DNA from: Heligmosomoides polygyrus polygyrus
Taxonomy: Eukaryota > Nematoda > Chromadorea > Rhabditida > Heligmosomidae
Reading direction: 5' to 3'
Assembly: GCA_947396885.1 (NCBI GenBank)
Contig: OX377202.1
Span: 25,420,001-25,484,000, forward strand
DNA: 64,000 nt
Program-made: the position numbers and the translations under genes
In this document: piece after piece, positions 21,571 to 33,275 of the stretch
How positions within the stretch are numbered: position 1 is the first letter of the stretch
How the letters are laid out: each line of letters begins with the position of its first letter
The notes under the pieces: generated by a model
The model's input: the letters and a program-made list of their open reading frames with translations, nothing else
What the model was told of the DNA's origin: nothing
Database searches by the model: none

Positions 21571-24500
21571 TGAAAAGCATATACCAGATTCTTGATCAAC
21601 ACCACTAGTAACCCACCTAAACGAATTTTCGGCAATTTTCTCCCCACACTGTTTATAACATTGAGAAGAACGAAATAGTCGGCTACGTACGTGAAACATG
21701 CACAAAAGTAGACCAAAAACTACTTGTCGTTAGGAGTTTAGAGTCTAGGTCATAGGTCGTTGTCGGAAGTTGCGTGTTGCCACAATTAAGTAGTCGTCAC
21801 GCAGCAATTAGGCGCAGGAGCTGCGTGCTCGTTAGGAGGAACAGCATCGCTCACCTTGTTACTGACAGTATGGCCCTCTTTTCTAGAATATCATCCGAAT
21901 TTGTAATCGTGAGGACCAGTCATCTGTATGAGTAGTTTCATAGTGTACGAGGGTCGTATTGTTTTTGCGTCGTATTAGCTTATGTGCTATGCTTGAAGGA
22001 GTAACGGTTGTGTGAAGCGTAAGCTAGTGGAACAGCCGAAAAAAACAATTTTAATAGAAAAGATATTTGAAGCGGTTCCTTAGCAATACTACAGTAGCAG
22101 CCCATCGGATGGGCTGTTGTCGGTGTGTTTGGAAATTTCTACCAAAACGCACATGATTTCGAATTCGAAAGCTTTTATTAAAAAGTGGTCATAAATCCAC
22201 TCATTTTCCTTTGCCCTCTTACGCATCCAGCTTTGCTGGGCGTAAGGAACTTTCACAACCTTCAGTGACGACATATTCACCAATAGGATAACGGTTTATC
22301 TCCTCTCGTTCGCCCAAATACTCTTTTTATGACGGCGCCTCCAAATAGGATGGATTCTGTTCTCACTGATATCGTTGGATGCCATCTCTTCTCTGGTGGA
22401 TAGTCGTTGTGCGTGTCGTGTTAATGTCAGATTTCTTACCCAATTTTGTCTGAGGCTACCACTAAATCTGCTCTCGATCCGCGGTGCTTGTTTGTATGCG
22501 TACTCCTCAGAGCGCCGTTACCTTCACGTCTATGTGCGGATGGGCAAAAACCGCTACGCTGATGTGCATGTGCTATAGAAATGTCCGAAATTAGAAAACT
22601 TAATCAGCAAAATAAAACATGAATGTGAATATGTGGCTGTTCCACGCTAATAAAATAGCTAGCAGCGGATCTTTTATGAGCACGTATAGTCACGTTTGTG
22701 GTCTCAAAAGTATCCTTTGAGCACAGCAGTTGTTGCCTATTTACATTCTTTTATTGATGTTTTGGTACTACTCCTAAATGAATTCCGACCCCGTACGAAA
22801 CATTTCTTTGAATGCTCCATCTGTTTCGGCCCTCAAAAGGTTAGGGTTTACAGAGAAAGGCAATCTCAGCTAGTGTTAGAGACTAGCACACATACTTGTT
22901 ATACGAGCAGTTTCTTTCCAGCAACAACGTTCTTCGATTGTGGCTTGCTCTAAGGCGTTCTAGTTAGAGTACTACATTTTCAGGCCGTCATCGTAAGAAC
23001 AGTCGTGTGGGGACCATTGCCATGCTTTCTTATTAATGTTAGCATCATGCCACCTTGATATCCGGTAGGCAGCTGTGCGCCCAGGTGTTAAAAGGAATTG
23101 CAAGTGGTACATGGGTCTGTTAAGGAAACAGACCAAACATCTTAAACTTTTGTAAGGAAAGGAATCTGGAACTGGAAGAGAAAAAGATGATCATTTTTCT
23201 GCAAGGATTTCCTTCGGTCAATGTCTTCCGCAGGGAACAGTTTCCATGGGACTAATTAAGAAAATAAATATTTAGCTTAATATAATTTTTTTCTTAGCTC
23301 AATTTATTGAGCATAGAGTTTTACTGGAAGGCAAATCATCTTACTTCTGAACAACAAGTGTAATATCGACCAGCTAGCGTTTCAGATGTACTCATTTCTT
23401 GTTTTAAGAGCGAATGTGCAGCATTCGCGAGAAACGTAATAAAAAACCTAACTATTGATGTCTATTAACTATGTAGTTTGCACATTTTAGCTTTACAACA
23501 CTCAAGGAACTACTGAGAATTCGTCGCTATTTCATGTGAGACGTGGGCGTTACCAGCAGTTCCCCTTCTATGTAAAGTCGATGAACTGGAAGAAAAAGAG
23601 GGCTTTGAAGAATAGATTCGAGACCCGCTAGTAGATCACAACATCAGATCAGAATGTGACGCGTCTGTGAGTTACAGAACGTGTCAGCAAGTGTTTTTAA
23701 AATCGTCTTGACCTAACACGCCGTCAATCGCCTCACAATGATTTGTGGTGATACGTGAGTACTCTTATAGGAGAGAATTGAATCCACCATATAGCACTTC
23801 CTTCCAAAATGTTCCAGCCACAACAGTATGAAACTTCCCTACTTTGGAGTTCCTTGATTCCATTATTGATCATCGTGAAGTTGATATGATGCTAGCTCTG
23901 AGCCATACACGTAGTGGTCAGGCAACGACTGTTGTTACGGTAACGAATTTAAAACGTGAAAATCTTTAAAAACTGTAGCTTGTTGGTTTGCAAATTTAAA
24001 GTGTTCTTTATGAGTTGATGAGATTTGCCGTTTAGTTTATTGCGAAAGAAATCTCGATTTTTTCTCCGAGATTTAATAGTCGGGTGTTTCTATAGATCAC
24101 TAATATGTATCAATCCGTGTGTATGTCATTCCACACACTCAATCATAGCGTGTGTACGCGATTCCACACACTGTCATCAAAGTGTAGCAACGCTTCTGCA
24201 TGCGCTTCGTCCTTCAGTCTCTAGGTCTCGAGTTTGTGCTTCCGTTACAGAGAAAAGCAACGTGACAGAACTTTTGTGAACGCTTGTGATGAGTATAACT
24301 GGAGTACAGACTCGGCTTTTGCACCTCGTGTCGTTCAACGCAGAGCACATGAAGGTAACCGTGGTGGTTAGCACATTCGTCGCCATTGCTGAAGAAGCGG
24401 ACATGTACTTCGCGTCACTAAAAAATCTAAAGTTGAAGTCGCGGATGTCGAAATGAGTTCGGAAAAGAGCTGGTTGCTTATTTTGGGTTTCTTCCGTTTT

Positions 24501-25291
24501 TCGTTTAGTTTTCTTCGTTTCTCTTTTTCTCCGTTTTTACCTACATATTTTCGAACTATTTTCTATATACAGGATAACTGGGCGAATTTAGAATCAAAAT
24601 TCCCACTATTTCTTAATTCCGCTAGAGGTCGTAATATGCGTCCTTGAAGGACAGAAGCTTCTAGTAAACAGTCACATCGTCAGAATGACCTCAATATTGC
24701 ATACATGTGCGGAGTACAACTGAAAAGTCGCGGTTATCAGAAGTATTCGCCCTGCGCGTTCGCCTGCTGATGCAATTCGATTCTTAGGGTGCCCGAGATC
24801 AACCGTTTACGGGTGTTGTGGCCAGGTACAATGCTTCTGAGGAGTCCGAGGAAGGTGCCGCAAACCTGTTTAGGAAAACTCATTCACAGGAACTCAAATG
24901 GATTCATGTTGTTTGTCATCCCGCCATATCTCTTTGAGAAAGGACAAACTGTCACCTAAGAAGTTTATGTTTAGTTTATAGTCAGACGACGTTCAAATGC
25001 ATGGAAATCAGAAACGTCATCTTGCAGCATCTTATCTTATTGTTCTTGGCGTTGCCGCTTCATTTTTAGAATGTCGCATCCGTCGCAAATTTTCTTTGTT
25101 GTACTGTGCTGAATATGTTCTATTGGAAATAGTTCGTCCCTGCCTTCAATCGGTTTCTTTTACGAAATCGTCGGCTGACCCAAGTGGCATTCCACCCTCG
25201 CTCATTCTCTTTGCGTTCGTTCGTCTGCGTGCGTGTGAAATTTTGATCCACTTTAATCTTACGCAAGAGTGCTTCACCATTCCATGTTTCA
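21571..25291. other. Intergenic, nothing recognised
   Basis: Frames of 60-85 codons occur on both strands without recognisable motifs. A perfect 18-bp palindrome CAGCCCATC/GATGGGCTG sits at about 22098. Short direct repeats of CCACACACT lie around 24130-24170. Confidence 0.4.
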
Positions 25292-25292
25292 G

Positions 25293-26635
25293 ATGGGCTA
25301 CGGCGAAGGCGCGTCTCGAATGGCACGGGGGGCAAGCCATTTCGCGAGGGATAAGAAAAAAGCAGCGTCCGGATGTTGCAAACGGTGAGTAAATAACCGA
25401 AAGGGAACGGAACTCACTGAAAGGAGCAAATTTAATTGAAGTGTCAGAACAGGGCGGTGAGAGACCGATCTGGCGAAAGGAACGACGACGAGGACATTGA
25501 TGTCGTGGGCGATGTGCGTGTGTCAAAATGAATTTTTTCAAGCGTTGCAACCAGAGCTGTTTTTATCAATAGCATTTTTAGACCTCGTCATCGCAGGTCT
25601 CCACTTCTGGAGGGGTACTGCACTGAGGGGTGAGGTTCATCACCGATTCGAAGGGGTGTTCGAGGTGGAAGAATCTGCATTTTCAGATCCCACCGGAAGC
25701 ACCTCTGGACCGCCAAAGTGGAACCCGAGAATGTGCACCAACACCCCGCAAGGTGGTGGTGACTGGATGGATGCGACCCGCATGGCATTAATTGAGGGGG
25801 TTTCTAAAAGAAGAAATCTGTGGGACATAGCATCCGCAGCCTACAAGGACAAGCAGCGCTCTGAGATGGATTGGCATTATGTCAGGGAGGAATTAAATGC
25901 GACATTCAACGCATGCTATGAAGATAAAAAATGAAGAGTTGCTTTCACACAGGTATATGGGTTTACAGGTAGACTTATAATTTCGCTTCATTGAATGACG
26001 TCAGACGGCAATGGAAGAATCTTCGCGACTCGTTCCAGAAGAGATTGAAAGCCGCCAAGGAGCCAGTGACCCTCCGACGAAGTGGATATTCTTCGAGGCA
26101 ATGTCGTTGCAAAGTCCCGCTGTCAAACGTAAGTGCCTACGGCTACGGGTGCAGTGGTGCGGGCGAGTCGTCTGTCCGCTACGCGACAAGCGACTGTAGA
26201 AGCGACAGCAACTCGCCTGCACCCTCAGGTTTCGGATTTCGCGCAGAGACGAGGAAGCGAACGGACGCAAGCAGAAATACAGGTACACCTCCTCTTGTAT
26301 CTCTTTAATACATCTCATCAAGTCGTGGAGTGTTGTTGCAGTTCTTTCGCGTATATGCGATCATCTGGGAGCAATGAGCAAAAGCCAACAGGCGGGAGAT
26401 CAATTTGATACGTTTGGTAGGAGTGTAATCCTAAAATTTTGCATTACGTTTGAAAGCTGTTTAATATGCTAACGATTTTATGGAGAAGCTATTTCAAGGC
26501 ATGTTCGTGGCTTCGAGACTGCGGAATCTTGCTGAACCTAATAAAGCAGCGGCCGAATGTGTGGTTTTGGAACTGACATATCATCTGACAAAGCTGCTTC
26601 GGGAGAATCTGCCGAATAAGCCCTCTTCGACATGA
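25293..26635 (+). pseudogene. PIF/Harbinger accessory protein with MADF (Myb/SANT-like) domain, decayed
   Basis: Harbinger transposons carry a second gene for a Myb/SANT or MADF protein that binds DNA and helps the transposase into the nucleus. Here an exon from 25687 reads ALIEGVSKRRNLWDIASAAY, then WHYVREELNATF. A second exon from about 26000 reads RRQWKNLRDSFQKRLKAAKE and, after a one-base slip near 26068, DPPTKWIFFEAMSLQSPAVK. An exon ending at 26416 (SKSQQAGDQFDTFG) joins in phase over an intron to 26499-26635 (MFVASRLRNLAEPNKAAAEC, stop TGA). A possible earlier exon lies at 25293-25384. The TGA after YEDKK at 25932 and the slip show it is broken. It lies upstream of and convergent with the transposase at 27.2-28.3 kb. 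Confidence 0.7.
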
Positions 26636-27231
26636 CGGAATCCTATCGATGTATTCCTATCGCCGTCGATCACCTCTTCTGCCACTTTTGAAGTGTCGAA
26701 AACAGCACTGGCACGTTCCAGTCTATCTCGCTTCCATCCATACGCCAAGCCGATCACACTTCCAATGCCTCCAATGATGGCGTTTTTCTCGCCTTGCAAG
26801 CTATGTATGCTCAGCGGCTCATGTCCAACAAGACACGTCCTTGGGAGTTTGCACGTTTTTTTCTCGCTCTGCAGAATTCTACGATCACTATGGGTTATTT
26901 GGCAGGTCTTTGCATGTTTCTCTCAATGTTTCTCTCTCATTGCATGTTTTTGTGTTCTTGTCGTTTCGACGAAGGTTGATGCAAGGGTCGTATGTGAGTA
27001 CTTGTGCTCTCGTTAAAGAGGATTTTGTCCTCCCTCTCTTCATCTCCCATAGGATGCTTGTATTATAATTATTATGATATATTATGATATATTGTTGCGA
27101 TCAATAAAAGGTGTATAGACCAAACAAATGACATAACAATTTTCACTAAAAGCAAGAAAGCATGGTGAACTGTACAATTCGCGATAATCCTCCCGATGAT
27201 CATTGAATTCACAGTACACAGTATAGAAATA

Positions 27232-28261
27232 ACAGCGACATTCACAGAAGGACATTCTTCTGGCGAAGTATTCCTTCAAAGCGTCCCTAGTCGTCTTCGA
27301 ACCACAGGGCACGTTTCCTGAAACTCACGGCTCCTCAACTTCTTGAATAGGCTCACTAAATCCAAATCGCTGCACAGCGACCTCCGCCCCCACACTTTCG
27401 ACCACCAAGTTGTGCTGGATCTGAATGTTGCGCTATAAATCGTGTGATAACTAATCCAAGAATGATCGCCTCACCGTTATGGCCAACGTGACCTTCCTGG
27501 CCACCGCAGGAGGTCCTGATATTTCTCGCATCAGCATCCTGAGCCGGTTTGCGAGAATACCGAAGTAATTTTCGACAACTCGCACTGCCTTCAAAATGTG
27601 TTGCCCTATTCGCGACCCGTATATGTATTGGTATGTCTCAAGTACGACTCACCTTGATTGCACGAGATTAAAATGTGCACACTTAATGTCTTTAGAATCC
27701 TCCACCTGGGAATAGAGCCTGATGAATAGGACCGTTTGACGGAACCCCTGATCCACCAGGAAGTGGGATTGCACCTACAGAAGGCAATTTCTTCTTATCA
27801 GCGAGTAACCGTCCTAGAAAATATTTTATCTCTCATTTTCCCCATGTTTTCCAACTGCTGAGGCTGTGGAAAGTCGTCGTCGTGATACTCAAGGAACGCT
27901 TTCATTGCGCGAGAAGACTCCAGCGTCCCACGAGCGGCCTGTGGCTCCTGAACGAGAGAAGCTCATTGCAGTCCTCTTCGTACTGTTCTGCACCTATCTT
28001 CGTAGGCGTTTTGCATACCTAAATTGTATATGATGATCTGTAATCAGCATCAACAAGGGCTAGCAGTACGATCCTGTTGTATCCTTTGTAGTTGTAGTAC
28101 AGGGACCCGCTTTCCGATGGACGCTGAATAAATCGTGAACTAGCAGTTATTCTGACACTGCCATGTAGGTCACTTACTACAACAGCTATGTGCTTGCTGT
28201 CCAATGCACCCATGGCAGTTGGATAGTTCGTTAAACGCCTAAATCCCGACAATGCTGCCAT
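27232..28261 (-). pseudogene. PIF/Harbinger transposase (DDE_Tnp_4), partly decayed
   Basis: This is the DDE nuclease that cuts and pastes Harbinger elements. Minus-strand exons read PTAMGALDSKHIAVV (first Asp), then after a 54-bp intron (28124-28177) RPSESGSLYYNYKGYNRIVL and ALVDADYR (second Asp). Further exons give DAGVFS, FLEYHDDDFPQPQQLENMGK, FLVDQGFRQTVLFIRLYSQ, then VRVVENYFGILANRLRML (catalytic Glu in the ENxFGILxxRxR motif), and finally TTRDALKEYFARR, the usual C-terminal helix. Frame slips are needed near 27595 and between the DAGVF and FLEY pieces. The N-terminal exons were not identified with confidence. Confidence 0.75.
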
Positions 28262-29231
28262 CCACGTTCGATTCTTGCATAGGTAGACACTGTTGCCTCC
28301 CCCCCCCCTTATCTGAACAGCTCTTCTTCGCTGGTACTAGGCCTCTGCTAGGGATCCCCCCTTATTACCGAACGACATATTGGGCACGTCTTATCCTATA
28401 GACCATCCTAGTTTAAATTTTATGTTCTCGTTTTCTAAAACTCCAACTTTACTATTCTATTTTTAATTGCGCTGAATACTTCTGTAAGCTTCACCTTCAA
28501 GCTCAAAGCCTTTCCTTAAAGTTCACGATTTTCATCTGCTTTTCGTAGCACCAATTTGCTGCTTCTAGGGCGCCGTGACGTCATTCCTACGTAGAATGAG
28601 CCGCAGCTCACTGGGTTTGTTAGCTCCATTTCAAGGAGGAACATTCGACACAACTCAGGCCACTTTTAGTCGTCTCTTCGTCGCGAAAGGAAAGGATCAT
28701 CCGGAAGAACCTTGCGACAGGATGTAGAACCGGTGAATGTTGTGCCTGGACCGTCCCTCGAAACCGCTTTCGAGCTTTCGTTATGTCCAGACTTCGCATT
28801 CGAACCATGACACCCTACTCTTTTGTTCAACTGGCTTCTGGATCACAGCAATGCTTCAGTGGAAGTACACCACATTGACTCCAATGAGAATTCTCTTCTC
28901 TATCCTTATCGGGTAGCCGGAGACGAACACATTTCTAGGGGTTAAATGAGGTATGAAGACAGTTACAGCATGAGAAATGTTACGATAACAGTTCATGCTA
29001 TCTCGGTTATGCAGTGCTAATGGACGAAAATTCTCAATGGCTGAGCAATACGCAGTACCTCCCATTCTCAGGAAATTCCAAGGCTTTGCTACTTACAACA
29101 CGGAAGCATGCAATACCTGTGAAATCTGTGTGTCGAACAGAACGAAACTTGAGGGATTTTATATTAGTGCCTGTAGATATGTTACAACGTGAAAACTGAA
29201 AGGAAGAGAGGAACTACACAATTCGAGATAA

Positions 29232-29937
29232 TTACGATGAACCCCAGTAAACACGCTGCATCTTGCACGGCAGATCATCTCGTCGTACGTTCATGATCAC
29301 CTGGAAAATCTGACAAGAAAAACTACCTCTTGCAAACAATAAAACGTGAAGAGTCACTCACCTGCGTGGGGTAGTCCTGAATCCTATCGCCTTGACCCCG
29401 GCCTTCGGCGACCTGAAAACGAGCATGAATTGGTTACCATTCAGCAAAACCCACTACAAATGCAAAACACAATGAGTAGAAAACCTGATAAGAAAAACTA
29501 CCTCTTGCAAACAATAAAACGTGAAGAGTCACTCACCTGCATGGGGTAGTCCTGAATCCTATCGCCTTGACCCCGGCCTTCGGCGACCTGAAAACGAGCA
29601 TGAATTGGTTACCATTCAGCAAAACCCACTACAAATGCAATACACAATGAGTAGAAAACCTGATAAGAAAAACTACCTCTTGCAAACAATGAAACTTGAA
29701 GAGTCACTCACCTGCATGGGGTAGTCCTGAATCCTGTCGCCTTGACCCCGGCCTTCGGCGACCTGAAAACGAGCATGAATTGGTTACCATTCAGCAAAAC
29801 CCACTACAAATGCAATACACAATGAGTAGAAAACCTGATAAGAAAAACTACCTCTTGCAAACAATGAAACTTGAAGAGTCACACACCTTCGTGGGGTAGT
29901 CCTGAATCCTCTCGCCTCGACCCCGGCCTTCAGCCAC
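29232..29937 (-). CDS. Unknown gene with four tandemly duplicated 51-bp exons
   Basis: Read 5' to 3' on the minus strand, four exons of exactly 51 bp (29887-29937, 29712-29762, 29537-29587, 29362-29412) are each flanked by good splice sites (acceptor cgttttcag or aatttcag, donor gtgagt or gtgtgt). They are separated by 124-bp introns that are themselves near-identical. Each adds 17 residues in phase 0: the first reads VAEGRGRGERIQDYPTK, the others VAEGRGQGDRIQDYPMQ or PTQ. The last joins, through acceptor agattttccag, a terminal exon (29232-29300) reading VIMNVRRDDLPCKMQRVYWG and ending TAA. The 5' exons were not found; a TATA-like gataaaagg on this strand lies near 30190. I do not recognise the protein. 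Consistent phases and intact splice sites in all copies favour a real gene. Confidence 0.6.
29305..29937. repeat. 175-bp tandem repeat (exon plus intron unit), about 3.6 copies
   Basis: Units begin every 175 bp (for example GAGTCACTCACCTGC at 29351, 29526 and 29701). The copies are nearly identical and the leftmost and rightmost are partial or more diverged. Each unit holds one 51-bp minus-strand exon. Confidence 0.92.
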
Positions 29938-29939
29938 CT

Positions 29940-30917
29940 GAAATTGAACAATAAGATCATCTGGAAGTAAAACAGGACAAAGAAAAAGAAGAAATGGACG
30001 ACGAAATCAAGAAATGGCAGACGATCGCCAAAAATAATCAGCTGATCGGCGTTATCGACTGCCGAGTTTAAAGAACGCGCCCGTCTCCACTCTAGGATCC
30101 CCGCCGCTGGTGGCGCGCTCTACGTTCCTGCTCTATGATGAAGGATAGGGCAGCGGCAATGCCGCAAATGTGTGAGGGGCCCTTTTATCCGATACTCTCA
30201 ATAAATGATCAAGAAATAAAGGTCTGTAGCAGCGCGCGGATCGCACACTTCATATCTGGGGAATGTCGGCTCTCAATGATAAAGTCGTATTGAAGTACTT
30301 GATAATAATAATAGTGGATACTAATAGTGGATACTTCTTCTGTGCTACGCGGCAAATATTATTTGTTTATTGCATCTTATCTTCTCGACTTGTAAAAAGG
30401 TCTAGATATTCAGTCACAGCTGGACATGTATGAAGAAGTGTGCAGGATTACTCAAGTGACAATCATCAAATTATGTGTCGCTTGTGGGCTGTTGTTGAAA
30501 TTGCTGATGGTTTTATTCTCTACAAATTTTCCCGGTTTTGATTAGCGTGTATCGCATGCTATGCGCTAGAAAATTGTCTTTGTCTCGATTAAATAAATAT
30601 TATAGATATGGCAATGTTTCTGTGACGAACGCAGCTATCAGATAAGTCAGATTTTTTTAGCATCAAAAAAGACATTGTTCATGCACGGAAGGAGAATCCC
30701 GAAGTCCATATTAAGTTCCTCTAAATCTTAAAAAGTAAAATAAATAGAAATTAGAATTAAACACATCCGCAGACCCACTAGTAAAGCGGAGATGTCCTAC
30801 CTTAAAGGCGGGGTCTGAGAAGACGCTTCATCCGGTAGATAACAAGTCTGAATCATTGAACAACTTCTAGGCCTCTGAAAACGATGAGCAGGTCAAAACG
30901 TTAAACCGCTTAAGGCG
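29940..30917. other. No coding sequence recognised; candidate upstream region of the tandem-exon gene
   Basis: It may hold the 5' exon or promoter of the minus-strand gene. The minus-strand GATAAAAGGGCCCC near 30190 is a weak TATA candidate. A degenerate CTGAA...AAACG hairpin motif lies at 30874-30900. Confidence 0.3.
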
Positions 30918-30983
30918 CCTTTTATATTCCCGCCGCGGAGCGACGCGACTGGCTGCGCCGCGCCGCGGAGGGAATATAAAAGG
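30918..30983. repeat. GC-rich palindrome with TTTTATATTCCC arms
   Basis: CCTTTTATATTCCC at 30918 faces GGGAATATAAAAGG at 30983, with CCGCGG repeated on both inner sides. The 66-bp segment could fold into a hairpin. It lies 18 bp after a CTGAA...AAACG motif. Confidence 0.7.
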
Positions 30984-31420
30984 GTTGTAGTTAGAAAGGG
31001 AAGCGTCAGCGACACGTGGCCACGATCTTTTGCTTACAACGGTCCGTGAGCCAAAGATGACGAAAGAGACTGTTCATCAATCCTTGGAGAACCGAAATAA
31101 AAAGGATTCGTCCGGCTAATCAGCGGAATGCATCTTGCAAATGTTAATGGTAGGTTTTTTTTGGAAGCGATGAATTCTCTCTTGAGGTTGGGGCCGAAGT
31201 GGTCCGCTCAAAAGCTGGTGAGTGTGGTACTGAGTCGAAACCCCTGTAATGTTAATCGGGCTAGACGACCCTTTATTTTGCAGCATGTGCGGGTCCAAAA
31301 GTAAAACTGCTGGAAGGTGCTTATCGTCGAGAATCACTCAGAATACTCTCATATAGCCATTCCGGAGCCATTGTGCACTAAACATATCTTTAGCGTAGTA
31401 GGTGAAACTTCGGGAATGTC

Positions 31421-31618
31421 TACAGGGACCGAATTCATCAACGACTTACGTAACTTTAACGGAGAATTGTAAGCTTATCAAGCGATAAGGTGAGCGATAA
31501 GCCGCGTTATCTGAGCTTTCAACGCGGCTTATCGCTCACCATATCGCTTGATAAGCTTACGATTTTTCGTTAAAGTTACGTAATTCGTTGATGAATCCGG
31601 TCCTAGATCTCCATTCCC
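31421..31618. repeat. Long near-perfect hairpin, 83-bp core arms
   Basis: The core spans 31436-31603. Two 83-bp arms differ at about six positions around a 12-base loop (atctgagctttc). Arms contain TAAGCTTATCAAGCGATA and GGTGAGCGATAAGCCGCGTT. Looser pairing (GGGAATG/CATTCCC) extends it to 31421-31618. No protein frame is involved. It could be a palindromic MITE or a source of double-stranded RNA. Confidence 0.88.
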
Positions 31619-31631
31619 TTCCTAGGTTACG

Positions 31632-31875
31632 GAAGGTACGGGTGACTAAGGTCATGGTCACCGATTTCGCCTAAACTCTAGCATAATACGAAAATGGATG
31701 TTAGATTCGTGATCAACACCCAAAATAACCTCCCCCAGGCGAAGTTGGGAGAAACGGTTCGACAGCCTTAGTCACCCGAATCTACCCTAATCTCTCGAAA
31801 TTCCAAAAATGGATGTCAGAATCGTGATCAACGCCCTAGAATACCCCCTCCCCCTGAGCAAAGTTTGGAAGAAAA
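31632..31875. repeat. Dispersed repeat family X, two tandem copies
   Basis: Two diverged copies share ATGGATGTTAGATTCGTGATC/ATGGATGTCAGAATCGTGATC-like cores, then CAACNCCC, ATAACCTCCCCC and GGCGAAGTTGGG. Further copies are recognisable at about 35590-35650 (AAGTTTGGGCAAAATCGGTT on the minus strand) and 58420-58650. No coding potential. Confidence 0.6.
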
Positions 31876-32039
31876 ACTTTTTTCAATCTTTACTCTACCT
31901 CTGGAGTCCTGATAGTACAATAGTGCTACCATTTTGCTACACATTTTTGTTCTGTTGATTGGGGAACCTAAACAAAAAGGCCATAGCAAAATATTTAGTT
32001 CGTCCCAGTGTGAAATCTCCCACTTCACACCGAGTCTGC

Positions 32040-32340
32040 CGCAGCTAATCGCGTCGTGCCGCGCCCTCCCCTCCCGGGGCGCGATTCGCCGAATACCGTA
32101 ACCCAAAATTATGTCAAATGTGGTGTTTTGGGGCGGCGGAGAATGAAAGCGTTGCGGCGCCGCCAGGAGGCGCGAAAAATCGATAGGCATACCAGCCATC
32201 GCGCCGCGCCGCGCGGCGGCGCAAGTATAAAGGCGTCCACAAAACTGATCCATCTGACAGCCTCGTTCACCACAGAAGCACTGACATACTAGAAAAAATT
32301 CCGAAGATCTGCCACGAACGGACATGGGTGCGTTAATCTG
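32040..32340 (+). promoter_or_regulatory. GC-rich block with TATA-like box (tentative promoter)
   Basis: A GC-rich stretch with GCGCC/GGCGC inverted motifs precedes AAGTATAAAGGCGTCC at about 32222. A transcribed-looking sequence follows, with an ATG at 32323 but no substantial open frame. It could be the promoter of an unseen short gene or of a mobile element. Confidence 0.22.
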
Positions 32341-32681
32341 GGAAGCACTGTTTTTCTTAGTGTTCCAAGACTAACTTTCAGAAATCACAATAGAACATTT
32401 GTGGAGAAAGCTGTTTACAAAACCTGTATATCACATTATTCAGAAGTCCTAAGTTCTGTGTCCGTACAAGAACAAAGACAATGTGTTCTTGTGTCCAAAA
32501 TACTTTCACGCGAATGTTCCGCATTAGATCTACGGAATCGATTACAAGTGCATCCCAGTGGCTTCGTGAAGACAAATGTTCATCATCATCTAAAACATCG
32601 TAGTAGAAGCTAGAGAACTCATTATGATATTCAAGATCCTTTCAAACAAGTAGCTATTGTTCCGCTGTTTTATTCGAATAC

Positions 32682-33275
32682 CAGTCGTTCGGCGGCCTAG
32701 CGGCCGCCTACGACTGGTTGGGGGCTTCGCCCCCAAACCCCGAGAATAGGACGCCATGGCCGCTACGGGTTTCCTATTCTTTCCTAGGCTTTCTGACCAT
32801 TATGTTAATCGAGATGGATCGGCTGATCTTCCTCAACGATCGATATCGATTGGTCGACTTCAGATTCGTGTTCAGCGACCTCGATTACCCCCAAGGCCGA
32901 AGTTTCGCGCCACTCGAACGCCATCCGCAAAAAATCGATAATATCGATCGATATTAATTGATCCGACTTCAGATTCGTGTTCAGCGACCTCTATTACCCC
33001 CAGTGCCGAAGTTTCGTGTCGCCGACGTGTTCGGCACGTCTGCCGCTCGCCATGCACGGTCGCCGACGTGTTCGGCACGTCTGGGGCTCGCCATGCACGG
33101 TCGCCGACGTGTTCGGCACGTCTGCGGCTCGCCATGCACGGTCGCCGACGTGTTCGGCACGTCTGCGGCTCGCCATGCACGGTCGCCGACGTGTTCGACT
33201 GCCGCGCCCCAACTCAAGTGTGACGGACGGACACACGCACACACACACACGCTTGCTGCTTTATATGTAGTAAGA
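32682..33275 (-). mobile_element. Non-autonomous Helitron (B), complete
   Basis: On the minus strand it starts at 33275 with TCTTACTACATATAAAGC after an A, then a GT run. It ends at 32682 with CTGG before T, after the hairpin GGCGGCC-GCTA-GGCCGCC. The ends match Helitron A closely: the inner GGGGGC-GAA-GCCCCC hairpin and GTCCTATTCT precede the end in both. The 594-bp body differs. It holds a two-copy 108-bp repeat (TTCAGATTCGTGTTCAGCGA at about 32861 and 32970) and a 41-bp array. No protein is encoded. Confidence 0.8.
33018..33195. repeat. Minisatellite array B, 41-bp unit
   Basis: GCCGACGTGTTCGGCACGTC begins at 33021, 33062, 33103, 33144 and 33185, an exact 41-bp period. It includes the palindrome GACGTG-TTCGG-CACGTC. 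Because 41 is not a multiple of three and the unit has few stops, long frames on both strands are artefacts. Confidence 0.95.

Noticed and set aside
22098..22116. CAGCCCATC/GATGGGCTG palindrome as a terminator
   Set aside because: This is a nematode-type genome with no neighbouring gene end, T-run or operon. A short palindrome of this size can occur by chance.
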